A stretch of 36,841 nucleotides of DNA from Novosphingobium beihaiense (GTDB lineage Bacteria > Pseudomonadota > Alphaproteobacteria > Sphingomonadales > Sphingomonadaceae). Every line of letters begins with the position of its first letter. Position 1 is the first letter of the stretch. The stretch spans positions 1 to 36,841 of the forward strand of contig NZ_JALHLG010000021.1 of NCBI RefSeq assembly GCF_022832375.1, read 5' to 3'. Positions 26,801 to 35,007 of this stretch are shown piece after piece. The notes under the pieces were generated by a model. That model was not told the DNA's origin and ran no database searches. It saw nothing but the letters and a program-made list of their open reading frames with translations. The position numbers and the translations under genes were made by a program.

Positions 26801-27041
26801 TCGTTGCAATGCGGTATAAAGCTGTGGTTGCGGCAAAACAAGATACGCGCACGGATATGAGCGGCAGTGGCAAAAAGTCCACACATTGTTTCCTGATTAT
26901 TGCCAGTCTGAAATTTTCCTTGTGCGTCACGGTGGTGCGTTGCAGCATTATTGTGCTGCCGCAAGCTGGCCCGCAACGAGGCACGGTACGGCAGATGCAG
27001 GTGGGACGAGGCATTGAAAAATAAATTGTGAGGGAATGAAC

Positions 27042-27812
27042 ATGACTATGTCCGTCCGCGGCGCCATCGCCGCCACTCTTCTTGCGGGCACTGCGCTTGC
27101 TGCCACTCCGGCTTTTGCCGACGAGGCCGATGCACCGGGCCCTATCACCATTTCGGGCGATGTTACCCTGGTTACCGATTATCGTTTCCGCGGCGTTTCC
27201 CTTTCGGGCGGCGATCCGGCAATCCAGGGCGGTATCACAGTGACTCATGAAACCGGCGTCTATGCTGGCGCCTGGTCGTCTTCGATCCAGGGCGGTGGCG
27301 CTTATGGTGAGCAGGAACTGGACCTGTTCGGCGGCTGGTCGGGTGAAGTGACTTCGGGCCTGACGCTCGACGTTGGCCTGCTGTACTACGATTACCCGGG
27401 TGCCGATAAGCACACGCCGCTCGGCGCCAAGAATCACGTGAACTACTGGGAACCTTACGCTTCGCTTTCCGGTGATATCGGTCCGGCATCGCTCAAGGTC
27501 GGTGTGGCCTATGCCTGGGATCAGAAGAGCCTGGGCAGCGAGGACAACCTGTACCTGTACAGCGATGTCGACGTTGCGGTTCCCAATACCCCGGTCACCG
27601 TTTCAGGCCATATCGGCTATACCGATGGTGTTCTCGCTCCGGAATACTTGAACGGCCTGAGCGATCAGACTGGCTGGGACTGGTCGATCGGCGCGTCCGC
27701 CACGGTTTATGGCCCGCTTTCGGTTGGCGTGTCCTACATCGGCGTAACCGGCCCGAGTGTCGATGGCTTCACCGACGATACGGTGGTTGCCACGGTGTCG
27801 GCCTCGTTCTGA
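27042..27812 (+). CDS. TorF-family putative porin
   Basis: The 256-residue product has a Sec signal peptide (cleavage after TPAFA, about residue 26) and a barrel of amphipathic strands with VTDYRFRGVSLSGGDPAIQG, the hallmark of the TIGR02001/TorF porin family, ending in Phe (SASF) as outer-membrane barrels do. It should form a general or small-solute channel in the outer membrane. ATG 27042 is preferred: the GAGGG Shine-Dalgarno at 27030 is seven bases upstream, while the ATG at 27036 touches it. Frequent T-ending codons suggest high expression, as for the TonB receptor. A strong terminator follows. Confidence 0.88.
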   Translation: MTMSVRGAIAATLLAGTALAATPAFADEADAPGPITISGDVTLVTDYRFRGVSLSGGDPAIQGGITVTHETGVYAGAWSSSIQGGGAYGEQELDLFGGWSGEVTSGLTLDVGLLYYDYPGADKHTPLGAKNHVNYWEPYASLSGDIGPASLKVGVAYAWDQKSLGSEDNLYLYSDVDVAVPNTPVTVSGHIGYTDGVLAPEYLNGLSDQTGWDWSIGASATVYGPLSVGVSYIGVTGPSVDGFTDDTVVATVSASF

Positions 27813-27845
27813 TCTGACAGCACGCGAAAACACTTTCGCAGGAGG

Positions 27846-27875
27846 ACCCGTCCGGAGCGATCCGGACGGGTTTTC
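27846..27875 (+). terminator. Rho-independent terminator after the porin gene
   Basis: ACCCGTCCGGA (27846-27856) pairs perfectly with TCCGGACGGGT (27861-27871) around GCGA, followed by TTTC. A weaker hairpin GCGAAA-ACAC-TTTCGC precedes it at 27824-27839. Confidence 0.88.
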
Positions 27876-27893
27876 TGTATCCGGATTCCGGTG

Positions 27894-28649
27894 CTATTTC
27901 AGATAGAAGATCACCGTGGTGACGACGCGGACCTTCTTGTAGGGCGTGTCGGATACGCCCCAGCCTCCGCCTGAATCGCCATCGCGCGCGGTGATCGAGA
28001 AGTAGCCTTGGGTGGCGCTCTTGATCGAGCCCACTTGCGCGCCGCTGTCCTTGGCGAATTGGCCAGCGGCAGCTCGCGCGTCCTTGGTGGCTTCGGCGAC
28101 CATGGCGGGCTTGATGCCGTTAAGCTTGGTGAAGGTGTAGGACATCCCCGAGCCTTCCTCCAGAATGACCCCGCGCCGGACCAGATCGAACTGGCGGCGC
28201 ACCGCATCCTGGGCCCGCTTGATGTCGTGGGTGCGAAGCGTCACCCGCTGGCGCACTGTGAAATTCGCCGTGCCGCGGTCCTTGAACTGCGAAACGTTGA
28301 CGCCGGCCGGTTGCAGGGCATCGGCGGGGAAGCCCAGTTCGCGGAAGAAGGCGTGGATCTCCTTCGTATCGTGATCGACGCTGGCCTGTGCGCTCGAAAG
28401 ATCGCCTGCGGTTGCCGAATAGGTGATGGTCCAGGTTGCCAGATCGGCCGTGACGTCGCGTTCGGCGAGGCCGCGCACTGTCACCGCCCGGTCGGCCCGG
28501 TGCGCGCGTTTCAGCCCGTCGCCCAGCGCATAGCCGCCCGCGATCAGGCCCGCGGCAAGAATAATGGAACTGACGATCAAGCCCGGCGTTGCGAAATCGC
28601 GCATGCTAAGGCTGGAGTGATGGGTGTTCTGTGGCGTATCGTCGGACAT
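27894..28649 (-). CDS. SIMPL-domain (DUF541) protein
   Basis: The 251-residue protein has a membrane anchor (about residues 22-42, GLIVSSIILAAGLIAGGYAL) and one SIMPL domain (about 55-250) with the start AVTVRGLAERDVTADLATWT and the end YKKVRVVTTVIFYLK. SIMPL proteins are periplasmic or surface-exposed and often oxidative-stress related, but have no defined activity; whether the anchor is cleaved is unclear. ATG 28649 is set by GGGAGAG about six bases upstream; a longer start at 28676 lacks one. It converges on the porin gene and diverges from gloA, with 95 bp between. Confidence 0.85.
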   Translation of the reverse strand: MSDDTPQNTHHSSLSMRDFATPGLIVSSIILAAGLIAGGYALGDGLKRAHRADRAVTVRGLAERDVTADLATWTITYSATAGDLSSAQASVDHDTKEIHAFFRELGFPADALQPAGVNVSQFKDRGTANFTVRQRVTLRTHDIKRAQDAVRRQFDLVRRGVILEEGSGMSYTFTKLNGIKPAMVAEATKDARAAAGQFAKDSGAQVGSIKSATQGYFSITARDGDSGGGWGVSDTPYKKVRVVTTVIFYLK

Positions 28650-28744
28650 GGCAGCTCTCCCTGTAAGCCTGCGCAAGATGCCGCCGTATGGCTGTATGAG
28701 CGATGAACTGTTCTTTTTTGTCGATGAATTGAGGTAATGATCCC

Positions 28745-29176
28745 GTGACCCGATACCTTCATACCATGATCCGCGTGACCGATCCCGATGCGACGATCCG
28801 CTTCTTCGAGCTGATAGACGTGCGGGAAACGCGCCGGTTTTCCGACGAAAAGGGGCGCTACACGCTGATTTACCTCGCGCCGGAAGGGCAGGAGGATACC
28901 GAGGTGGAGCTGACTTACAACTGGCCCGCCGAAGGCCAGCCGGCAGAGGAATACACGGGCGGCCGCAATTTCGGCCACCTCGCGTTCCAGGTCGGCGATA
29001 TCTATGAAACCTGCCAGCGGCTGATGGACGCGGGCGTGACGATCAACCGCCCGCCGCGCGATGGCCACATGGCGTTCATCCGCACGCCGGACGGGATTTC
29101 GATCGAACTGCTGCAGGACGGCAAGCTGGAGCCTGCCGAGCCTTGGGTCAGCATGCCTAACGTCGGCAGCTGGTAA
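28745..29176 (+). CDS. gloA: Lactoylglutathione lyase (glyoxalase I)
   Basis: Glyoxalase I isomerises the methylglyoxal-glutathione hemithioacetal to lactoylglutathione in the cytoplasm. The 143-residue VOC-fold protein keeps all four metal ligands: H6 (LHTMIRV), E55 (EVELTYNW), H78 (FGHLAFQV) and E121 (ISIELL), matching E. coli GloA (H5, E56, H74, E122). The compact single-domain length suggests the Ni/Co-type bacterial enzyme. The start is GTG with GAGG about ten bases upstream. A palindromic terminator follows, shared with convergent nhaA. Confidence 0.87.
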   Translation: MTRYLHTMIRVTDPDATIRFFELIDVRETRRFSDEKGRYTLIYLAPEGQEDTEVELTYNWPAEGQPAEEYTGGRNFGHLAFQVGDIYETCQRLMDAGVTINRPPRDGHMAFIRTPDGISIELLQDGKLEPAEPWVSMPNVGSW

Positions 29177-29180
29177 CAAC

Positions 29181-29211
29181 AAAGCGCGATGCGCCAAGCG
29201 CATCGCGCTTT
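29181..29211. terminator. Bidirectional terminator between gloA and nhaA
   Basis: AAAGCGCGATGCGC (29181-29194) and its perfect complement (29198-29211) surround CAA, giving a 14-bp stem with A-run on one side and T-run on the other. It can end transcripts from both convergent genes. Confidence 0.88.
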
Positions 29212-29228
29212 GGCACATAACTAAGAAA

Positions 29229-30434
29229 TCAGTCTGGCTGGGGCGCTGCTTCGGGAGCCTTGGCCAGACGCAGGATCGTGTAGCCCAGGATCGAGGACAG
29301 CAGCGAGCCGAACAGCACGCCGAGCTTAGCTTCCTCCACCAGCAGCGGATGGCGGGGGAAGGCGAGGGCACCGATGAACAGGCTCATGGTGAAGCCGATC
29401 CCGCACAGCACGGCCATGCCCCAGAGCTGGACCCAGCTTGCCCCTGCCGGGCGCGGTGCGAAGCCGATCCGGTCCGCTGCCACGATGGAAGCAAAGATGC
29501 CGATCTGCTTGCCGAGGAACAGGCCGAGCGCAATGCCCAGCGGCACCGGATCGAACAGGCCCGAAAGGCCGATTCCGCCCAGCGCCACGCCTGCGTTGGC
29601 AAAGCCGAACAGCGGAACGATGAGATAGCTGTTCCAGGGCGCCAGCGCATGTTCGAGGCGCAGCAGCATGCTGTCTCCGGACGGGGAGAGCTTGAGCGGA
29701 ATGGTGAAGGCGAAAACGACGCCCGCGATCGTTGCGTGGATGCCGGAATTGAGCACGCAGTACCACAGCCCGAGCCCCAGCAGCAGATAGAGCGGCAGGC
29801 TGAAGACCTTGCGCCGGTTCAGCAGGATCAGCCCGCCGAGGAACACCAGCGCGCCGATCCCCCACAGGAACTTGATCTGGGCCGTGTAGAACACGGCGAT
29901 GATCGCGACGGCGCCCAGATCGTCAACGATCGCGACGGTCAGCAGGAACAGCCGCAGTGCAGGCGGTACCCGGTTGCCGAGCAGGCCCAGAACGCCGACC
30001 GCAAAGGCAATGTCCGTCGCGGCGGGAATGGCCCAGCCGCGATGGATCGGCTGGCTGGTGCCTGCCGCGAGCAGATAGATCAGCGCGGGCATGACCATGC
30101 CGGCCGCGGCGGCCAGCACGGGCAGGCGGCGCTTGGCGGCATTGGAAAGTTCGCCGTCCAGAATCTCGCGCTTGATCTCCAGCCCGACGACAAAGAAGAA
30201 CACCGCCATCAAGGCGTCGTTGATCCACAAGTGCAGGCTGTCGAGCTTCTTTACCGGCGTCCAGGCCAGCTCATGATGAAACAGTTCGTGGTAAGCATAG
30301 GACCACCCAGTATTTGCACAAATCATGGCCAGAATGGCCACGAGGATCAGAAGAATCCCCGAGGCGGCGTCTCCGCCCATTAATTTTGTGAAATTGTTAG
30401 CTAATTTATTAGCAAAATGCCTGGGTATGATCAT
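29229..30434 (-). CDS. nhaA: Na+/H+ antiporter NhaA
   Basis: The 401-residue inner-membrane antiporter expels Na+ or Li+ in exchange for two protons. About twelve hydrophobic segments are present. The ion-binding aspartates are D171 and D172 (LTVAIVDDLGA) with D141 in IPAATDIAFAVG, matching E. coli D163, D164 and D133; FFFVVGLEIKRE near 79 is a family motif. ATG 30434 is used though no Shine-Dalgarno is visible. The first codons are AT-rich and contain the small hairpin GCTAA-TTTA-TTAGC (30400-30413), which might affect initiation. It diverges from the glycosyltransferase gene with an 86-bp gap. Confidence 0.96.
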   Translation of the reverse strand: MIIPRHFANKLANNFTKLMGGDAASGILLILVAILAMICANTGWSYAYHELFHHELAWTPVKKLDSLHLWINDALMAVFFFVVGLEIKREILDGELSNAAKRRLPVLAAAAGMVMPALIYLLAAGTSQPIHRGWAIPAATDIAFAVGVLGLLGNRVPPALRLFLLTVAIVDDLGAVAIIAVFYTAQIKFLWGIGALVFLGGLILLNRRKVFSLPLYLLLGLGLWYCVLNSGIHATIAGVVFAFTIPLKLSPSGDSMLLRLEHALAPWNSYLIVPLFGFANAGVALGGIGLSGLFDPVPLGIALGLFLGKQIGIFASIVAADRIGFAPRPAGASWVQLWGMAVLCGIGFTMSLFIGALAFPRHPLLVEEAKLGVLFGSLLSSILGYTILRLAKAPEAAPQPD

Positions 30435-30520
30435 AGGTATGTTTTCGGATGTTCTTCTGAAGGACCTGGTTTCGCCGGGCCGGTTGATGGTTTGATATCA
30501 TCTGAATATGCGAAAGGGGA

Positions 30521-31942
30521 GTGGTGGCGGCCACTAACGCTATCCGGAATGTCATCGCGGCCCTGCAATATACCGAACAGGAACTGCTGCTGTTCGCGGC
30601 GTTCTGGTTTCTGGTTGGGGCTGTCGACGATATCGGTGTGGATCTTTGCTGGATCTGGCTGAAGCTGAGCGGCCGCGCGCGAGTCCGCGTCCTTTCGCGA
30701 GAGGAGGAGGCCATGCCCCTGCAAGGCCGGGCGGCTATCCTGATCGCCGCCTGGCGCGAAGCGGAAGTGATCGGTCATACCGTGCGTCATGCCCTGTCTG
30801 TCTGGCGGCAAGATGACTTCACTCTCTACGTCGGTTGTTATTCCAACGATCCGGACACTGTCGCGGCGGCCATGTCCGGGGCGGGCACGGATGCGCGCGT
30901 CCGGATCGTGATCCACGAAAATGCCGGGCCGACCACCAAGGCGGATTGTCTCAACCGCCTCTACACCGCCTTGTGCAGCGATGAACGGCGATACGGATGT
31001 CGCTTCCGCAGCATCGTTCTGCACGATTCCGAAGACATGGTCCACCCGGCGGAACTGGCTGTCATCGATACTGGGCTGGGTGGGGCCGATTTCGTGCAAT
31101 TGCCGGTCAGGCCTGAGCCGCAGCCCCGGTCGCCCTGGGTGGCGGGTCACTATGCCGACGAGTTTACCGAATCCCACACCAAGTCGCTGGTGGTCCGCGA
31201 CGCGCTGGGCGCCGCGATTCCGGCGGCCGGGGTGGCTTGCGGCTTTTCCCGGAACATCATGGAAGGCATTGCCCGGCGGCGGCAGGAGGAAGGCAATCCC
31301 GGGCCTTTCGCCGCCGAGTGCCTGACCGAGGATTACGAACTGGGCGTACTCGTCTGGCGGGAGGGCGGCAGGTCGCGCTTCCTGCGGGTACGGGATGCGG
31401 ACGGCAATCTGGTGGCGACGCGTGCCTACTTTCCGGCCCGGCTGGATGATGCGGTGCGGCAGAAGGCCCGGTGGGTGCACGGCATCGCCTTCCAGAGCTG
31501 GGACCGTCTGGGCTGGAGCCGGGGGGCGCCCAATCTGTGGATGGCTTTGCGTGACCGGCGCGGGCCGCTGGCAACGCTGGTGCTGGCCTGCGGCTATGTG
31601 CTTGCGGTGATCGAGGGCGTGCTGGGTTCGGCGCGGCTGCTGGGCGCGCCATCGCAACTGGCGGTATCGCCGCTGCTGCGAATCATGCTGGCGCTGTGCG
31701 TGGGCGGACTGGCCTGGCGGTTGGCGGCCCGCTTTGCCTTCACCGCGCGCGAGTATGGCTTGGGTGAGGGGCTGCTGGCTGTGGCGCGTATTCCCGTGGC
31801 CAATTTCATCGCCATTCTTGCCGGGCGCAAGGCGCTGTCCGGATACTTGGGGACCTTGCGCGGTGCGGATGTGAAATGGGACAAGACCGAGCACGCGGCG
31901 CATCCGGTGACGGCGGCGCCTGGCGGATCGGTTTCCCGGTGA
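30521..31942 (+). CDS. Processive-type family 2 glycosyltransferase, NfrB-like
   Basis: The 473-residue inner-membrane protein resembles the glycosyltransferase part of NfrB, the phage N4 adsorption protein. A membrane segment (about 20-45) precedes the catalytic domain: AAILIAAWREAEVIG, the acidic HDSEDMVHP at about 168-176, TEDYELG, and QKARWVHG, which is the QxxRW motif of processive glycosyltransferases such as cellulose synthase. Two or more membrane segments follow (about 355-415). The C-terminal MshEN c-di-GMP-binding domain of E. coli NfrB (745 residues) is missing. The start is one of two adjacent GTG codons (30521 or 30524) after AAAGGGGA. It overlaps the next gene by four bases. 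A secreted polysaccharide is likely; the sugar is unknown. Confidence 0.83.
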   Translation: MVAATNAIRNVIAALQYTEQELLLFAAFWFLVGAVDDIGVDLCWIWLKLSGRARVRVLSREEEAMPLQGRAAILIAAWREAEVIGHTVRHALSVWRQDDFTLYVGCYSNDPDTVAAAMSGAGTDARVRIVIHENAGPTTKADCLNRLYTALCSDERRYGCRFRSIVLHDSEDMVHPAELAVIDTGLGGADFVQLPVRPEPQPRSPWVAGHYADEFTESHTKSLVVRDALGAAIPAAGVACGFSRNIMEGIARRRQEEGNPGPFAAECLTEDYELGVLVWREGGRSRFLRVRDADGNLVATRAYFPARLDDAVRQKARWVHGIAFQSWDRLGWSRGAPNLWMALRDRRGPLATLVLACGYVLAVIEGVLGSARLLGAPSQLAVSPLLRIMLALCVGGLAWRLAARFAFTAREYGLGEGLLAVARIPVANFIAILAGRKALSGYLGTLRGADVKWDKTEHAAHPVTAAPGGSVSR

Positions 31943-33201
31943 GCGAGGTAGAAGCAGCGAGCGGGCAAGCCATGTCCATGCAGCCAGCGGCTGCGCAAAT
32001 AGTGCGGGGGCAGCCGCTCGTGGCACTGCTGGCGCTGTTGGCCGGATGGATCGGGGGAAGAGTTGTTACGTGGGAAGCGCCGGTCCTGATGGGAAAGAGC
32101 ATGGCGGCCACGGCGCACGGGGTGTCACTGACCATGCCCGGCGGCGGTTTCGTGGCGGGGAATGGCGCCGGGCCGCAATCCGTCCCCGGGATGGGCGCTT
32201 ATGCAGCGGTTTCCGCATATCCCGCATTGGAGGCGGACGGTGCCAGCGAGGAGGACTTTCGCCCGGTTCGCCCCGTCTCGCGGCAACAGGACAGGGCATG
32301 GCATGCCGCGCCGATAGTCCGCGCCGTGTGGTCCGGAGCGCCCGGCTCCCGTCCGTTTTCCGGATGGTATGCAGACCCGCTGGCGCCGCAACTGGCCTCG
32401 GCGCCGTTCATGCCGAGGCCAGTGTATGGGCCGGGCCGGTCCCTGCTGCCGGCCGCCACGGATCGCCTCCCGGATCGCAGTCCCGGCCGGAGGTGGCGGG
32501 CCGCACCGTCCCGCAACGTGCCGCCTCTGCCGTTGGCACCCGCGCCTAGGCACTGGTCTGCCGATGCCTGGGCCCTGTTCCGTCACGATATCGGGATGAC
32601 CCGGTCCCGGGGTGTCCTGCCTGCGGTTTATGGCGCCAGTCAGCTTGGCGCGGTGCTACGGTATCGTTTGAGACCCGCCTCGCGCCATCGCCCGGCGGTC
32701 TATCTGCGCGGGACCGCGGCTTTGGGCATGGTGCGAGAGACGTCTGCCGCGTTGGGCCTGTCCGCCCGTCCGCTGCCTGCGCTTCCGGTCACGGTGGCAG
32801 TGGAAGGGCGGCTTGCCGGTGAGGACCATCCCAGCGTGCAGCCAGCGGTCCTAGCTTATACCGAACTGCCGCCGATGGCCCTGCCGCTGGGGCTGCGGGC
32901 GGAGTCGTATCTGCAGGCGGGCTACGTTGGCGGCGATTTCGCGACAGCGTTCGCCGATGGGCAACTGCGGATCGATGAGAGCGTGCTGCGGCTTGGCCGG
33001 GGGGATCTGCGCCTTGGCGGCGGCATCTGGGCGGGGGCCCAGAAAGGGGCCGCGCGCTTCGATGCCGGGCCCTCCGCATCGCTTTCGATCCCGCTGGGGC
33101 GCCGCGTGTTCAGCCGGGTCGCGCTCGATTGGCGGTTTCGAGCGGCCGGTAATGCCGCGCCCGGTTCGGGCCCCGCGGTAACTCTTTCCGCAGGTTTCTG
33201 A
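31939..33201 (+). CDS. Probable outer-membrane beta-barrel partner of the glycosyltransferase (NfrA C-terminal-like)
   Basis: The 420-residue product has a hydrophobic N-terminal segment (LVALLALLAGWIGG, a signal peptide or anchor), an Arg/Pro-rich middle of about 150 residues, and a C-terminal half of alternating strands (YLQAGYVGGDFATAFADGQL, LRLGGGIWAGAQKGAARFD) ending in Phe, as outer-membrane barrels do. It resembles the C-terminal part of NfrA, without NfrA's TPR array. The GTG start at 31939 overlaps the upstream TGA (GTGA), so translation is coupled; ATG 31972 is an alternative. The pair would synthesise and export a glycan. The family assignment rests on context and barrel pattern and is moderate; no sequence family is recognised with certainty. 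Confidence 0.6.
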   Translation: MSEVEAASGQAMSMQPAAAQIVRGQPLVALLALLAGWIGGRVVTWEAPVLMGKSMAATAHGVSLTMPGGGFVAGNGAGPQSVPGMGAYAAVSAYPALEADGASEEDFRPVRPVSRQQDRAWHAAPIVRAVWSGAPGSRPFSGWYADPLAPQLASAPFMPRPVYGPGRSLLPAATDRLPDRSPGRRWRAAPSRNVPPLPLAPAPRHWSADAWALFRHDIGMTRSRGVLPAVYGASQLGAVLRYRLRPASRHRPAVYLRGTAALGMVRETSAALGLSARPLPALPVTVAVEGRLAGEDHPSVQPAVLAYTELPPMALPLGLRAESYLQAGYVGGDFATAFADGQLRIDESVLRLGRGDLRLGGGIWAGAQKGAARFDAGPSASLSIPLGRRVFSRVALDWRFRAAGNAAPGSGPAVTLSAGF

Positions 33202-33248
33202 ATCGCGCCTTCCCTCGCGTGCCATGCTGCGGTAGCGAGAACCCAGCA

Positions 33249-34163
33249 ATGGACGTCTATCTTCCCATCGCCAATCTCTCGGTCAACGGCCTGATCATCG
33301 TTGGCCTGGGAGCGATCACCGGGGTGCTTTCCGGGATATTCGGCGTGGGCGGCGGATTTCTGACGACACCGCTGATGATTTTCTACGGCATTCCGCCCAC
33401 CGTGGCCGCAGCCTCCGCCGCCAGCCAGGTGACGGGCGCCAGCGTTTCGGGCGTGTTCGCGCATTCGCGGCGCGGGGGTGTCGATTATCAGATGGGCTCG
33501 GTGATGGTCGCGGGGGGTATCCTGGGCACCGGGATCGGCGCGGTGCTGTTCAACGTGCTCGAAAAGCTCGGGCAGATCGATACCGTCATCAGCATTCTCT
33601 ATGTGCTGCTGCTCGGCTCGATCGGCGGGCTGATGGCGAAGGAGAGCATTCAGGCGATCCGGGCTGAGCGCTCCGGCGTTCCCATCGCGGCCCGGAAACG
33701 CCGCCATCACCCGATGGTGGCAAGCCTGCCGATGCGCTGGCGCTTCTACCGTTCGGGCCTCTACATTTCGCCGCTCGCCCCGCTGCTGCTGGGGGTGGGG
33801 ACGGGCATCCTGACGATGCTGATGGGTATCGGCGGCGGGTTTATCCTGGTTCCCGCGATGCTCTATATCCTGGGCATGAGCGCCAATGTCGTGGTCGGCA
33901 CCTCACTGTGGCAGATCCTGTTCACCACGATGGCGACGACGATGATGCACGCGCTTACCACGCATGCGATTGACATCGTGCTGGCTTCGCTGCTGCTGTT
34001 TGGCTCGGTCACGGGCGCGCAGATCGGGGTGATGTTCTCGCAAAAGGCGAACCCGGTGAAGTTGCGGCTGCTGCTGGCGGCAATCGTCCTGCTGGTCGCG
34101 GCGCGCATGGCGCTGGGGCTCGGCTACCGGCCGGATGAGATCTACACGGTGGCGCCGCTGTGA
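33249..34163 (+). CDS. TauE/SafE-family sulfite or organic-anion permease
   Basis: The 304-residue inner-membrane protein has two repeated halves, each with the TauE/SafE glycine signature: GVLSGIFGVGGGFLTTPLM (about 23-41) and GILTMLMGIGGGFILVPAM. About eight hydrophobic segments are present, with a basic cytosolic loop (AARKRRHH) in the middle. The family exports sulfite, sulfoacetate and related anions. ATG 33249 is chosen by the family N-terminus. Its stop overlaps the next gene's GTG (GTGA), so the two are coupled; this pair recurs in alphaproteobacteria. Substrate is unknown. Confidence 0.9.
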   Translation: MDVYLPIANLSVNGLIIVGLGAITGVLSGIFGVGGGFLTTPLMIFYGIPPTVAAASAASQVTGASVSGVFAHSRRGGVDYQMGSVMVAGGILGTGIGAVLFNVLEKLGQIDTVISILYVLLLGSIGGLMAKESIQAIRAERSGVPIAARKRRHHPMVASLPMRWRFYRSGLYISPLAPLLLGVGTGILTMLMGIGGGFILVPAMLYILGMSANVVVGTSLWQILFTTMATTMMHALTTHAIDIVLASLLLFGSVTGAQIGVMFSQKANPVKLRLLLAAIVLLVAARMALGLGYRPDEIYTVAPL

Positions 34164-34924
34164 GGAGATGGCTGGCCCCGTTGCTTGCCCTTCTTGCGCT
34201 TCCCTTGCTGACCGGCGCGCGCGATCCGATCCTGGTGCCGGAAGTCTCGCAGCACGAAGTCGATCTGCAGCAGGGCTTTACCGGCACCGAACTGCTGCTG
34301 TTCGGCGCGATCCTCACGCCCGAAGGTTCGCGCGCGGCGCAGGATTATGACATTGTCGTTGTCTTGAAAGGGCCCACACAGTCGATCGTCCTGCGCGAAA
34401 AGCAGAAAGTGGCCGGGATCTGGATCAACGCCGCCAGCACCGAGCTCCGTTCGGCCCCGGCCTACTATGCCATCGCTTCGACCCGTCCGATCGCGGACAT
34501 CGTCGACGACAAGACGGCGGCGATTTATGAGCTGGGGCTGAAGTGGCTGCAGCTTTCGCCGATCGGGGCGATCAACCCGCAGGAGCAGATCCGCTTTTCC
34601 GAAGGTTTGGTGGGCCTCAATCGCCACAATGGCCTTTACCGCGAGGATGAGGGCGGCGTGCAGGTCAGCGAGCAGGTGCTCTATCAGGCCCGCATCCGGC
34701 TGCCTTCGCGGGTGCCGACGGGAATGTACACCGCCGAGACCTTCGCCATTTCCAAGGGGCGCGTGGTCGCCTCCGCCAGCAGCCAGGTGGAAGTGCGCAA
34801 GATGGGCGTGGAGCTGGCGATCGCCCGCTTCTCCCAGAACTACGGGTTCGCTTATGGCCTGCTGGCCGTGTGCGTGTCGGTGGGGATGGGCTGGCTGGCC
34901 GGGCGCCTGTTCGCATTGGTCTGA
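34160..34924 (+). CDS. TIGR02186-family periplasmic membrane protein
   Basis: The 254-residue protein has a signal peptide (about 1-20, LLALLALPLLTGA), a beta-rich periplasmic part (ILVPEVSQHEVDLQQGFTGT, ELLLFGAILTPEG, TGMYTAETFAISKG) and a C-terminal membrane helix (about 230-252). It matches the TIGR02186 type usually next to TauE/SafE permeases; the function is undefined, perhaps an accessory factor of the transporter. The GTG start overlaps the permease stop by four bases. No other relation is visible; the gene ends 83 bp before the HerA-type ATPase. Confidence 0.85.
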   Translation: MRRWLAPLLALLALPLLTGARDPILVPEVSQHEVDLQQGFTGTELLLFGAILTPEGSRAAQDYDIVVVLKGPTQSIVLREKQKVAGIWINAASTELRSAPAYYAIASTRPIADIVDDKTAAIYELGLKWLQLSPIGAINPQEQIRFSEGLVGLNRHNGLYREDEGGVQVSEQVLYQARIRLPSRVPTGMYTAETFAISKGRVVASASSQVEVRKMGVELAIARFSQNYGFAYGLLAVCVSVGMGWLAGRLFALV

Positions 34925-35007
34925 CGCGGATTTCTGATTCGCGCTTTAGGGGGACATTAACTCCGCAGGCTCTACCCCGGCCAGGGTGCCATAAATCCTG
35001 GTGATAC

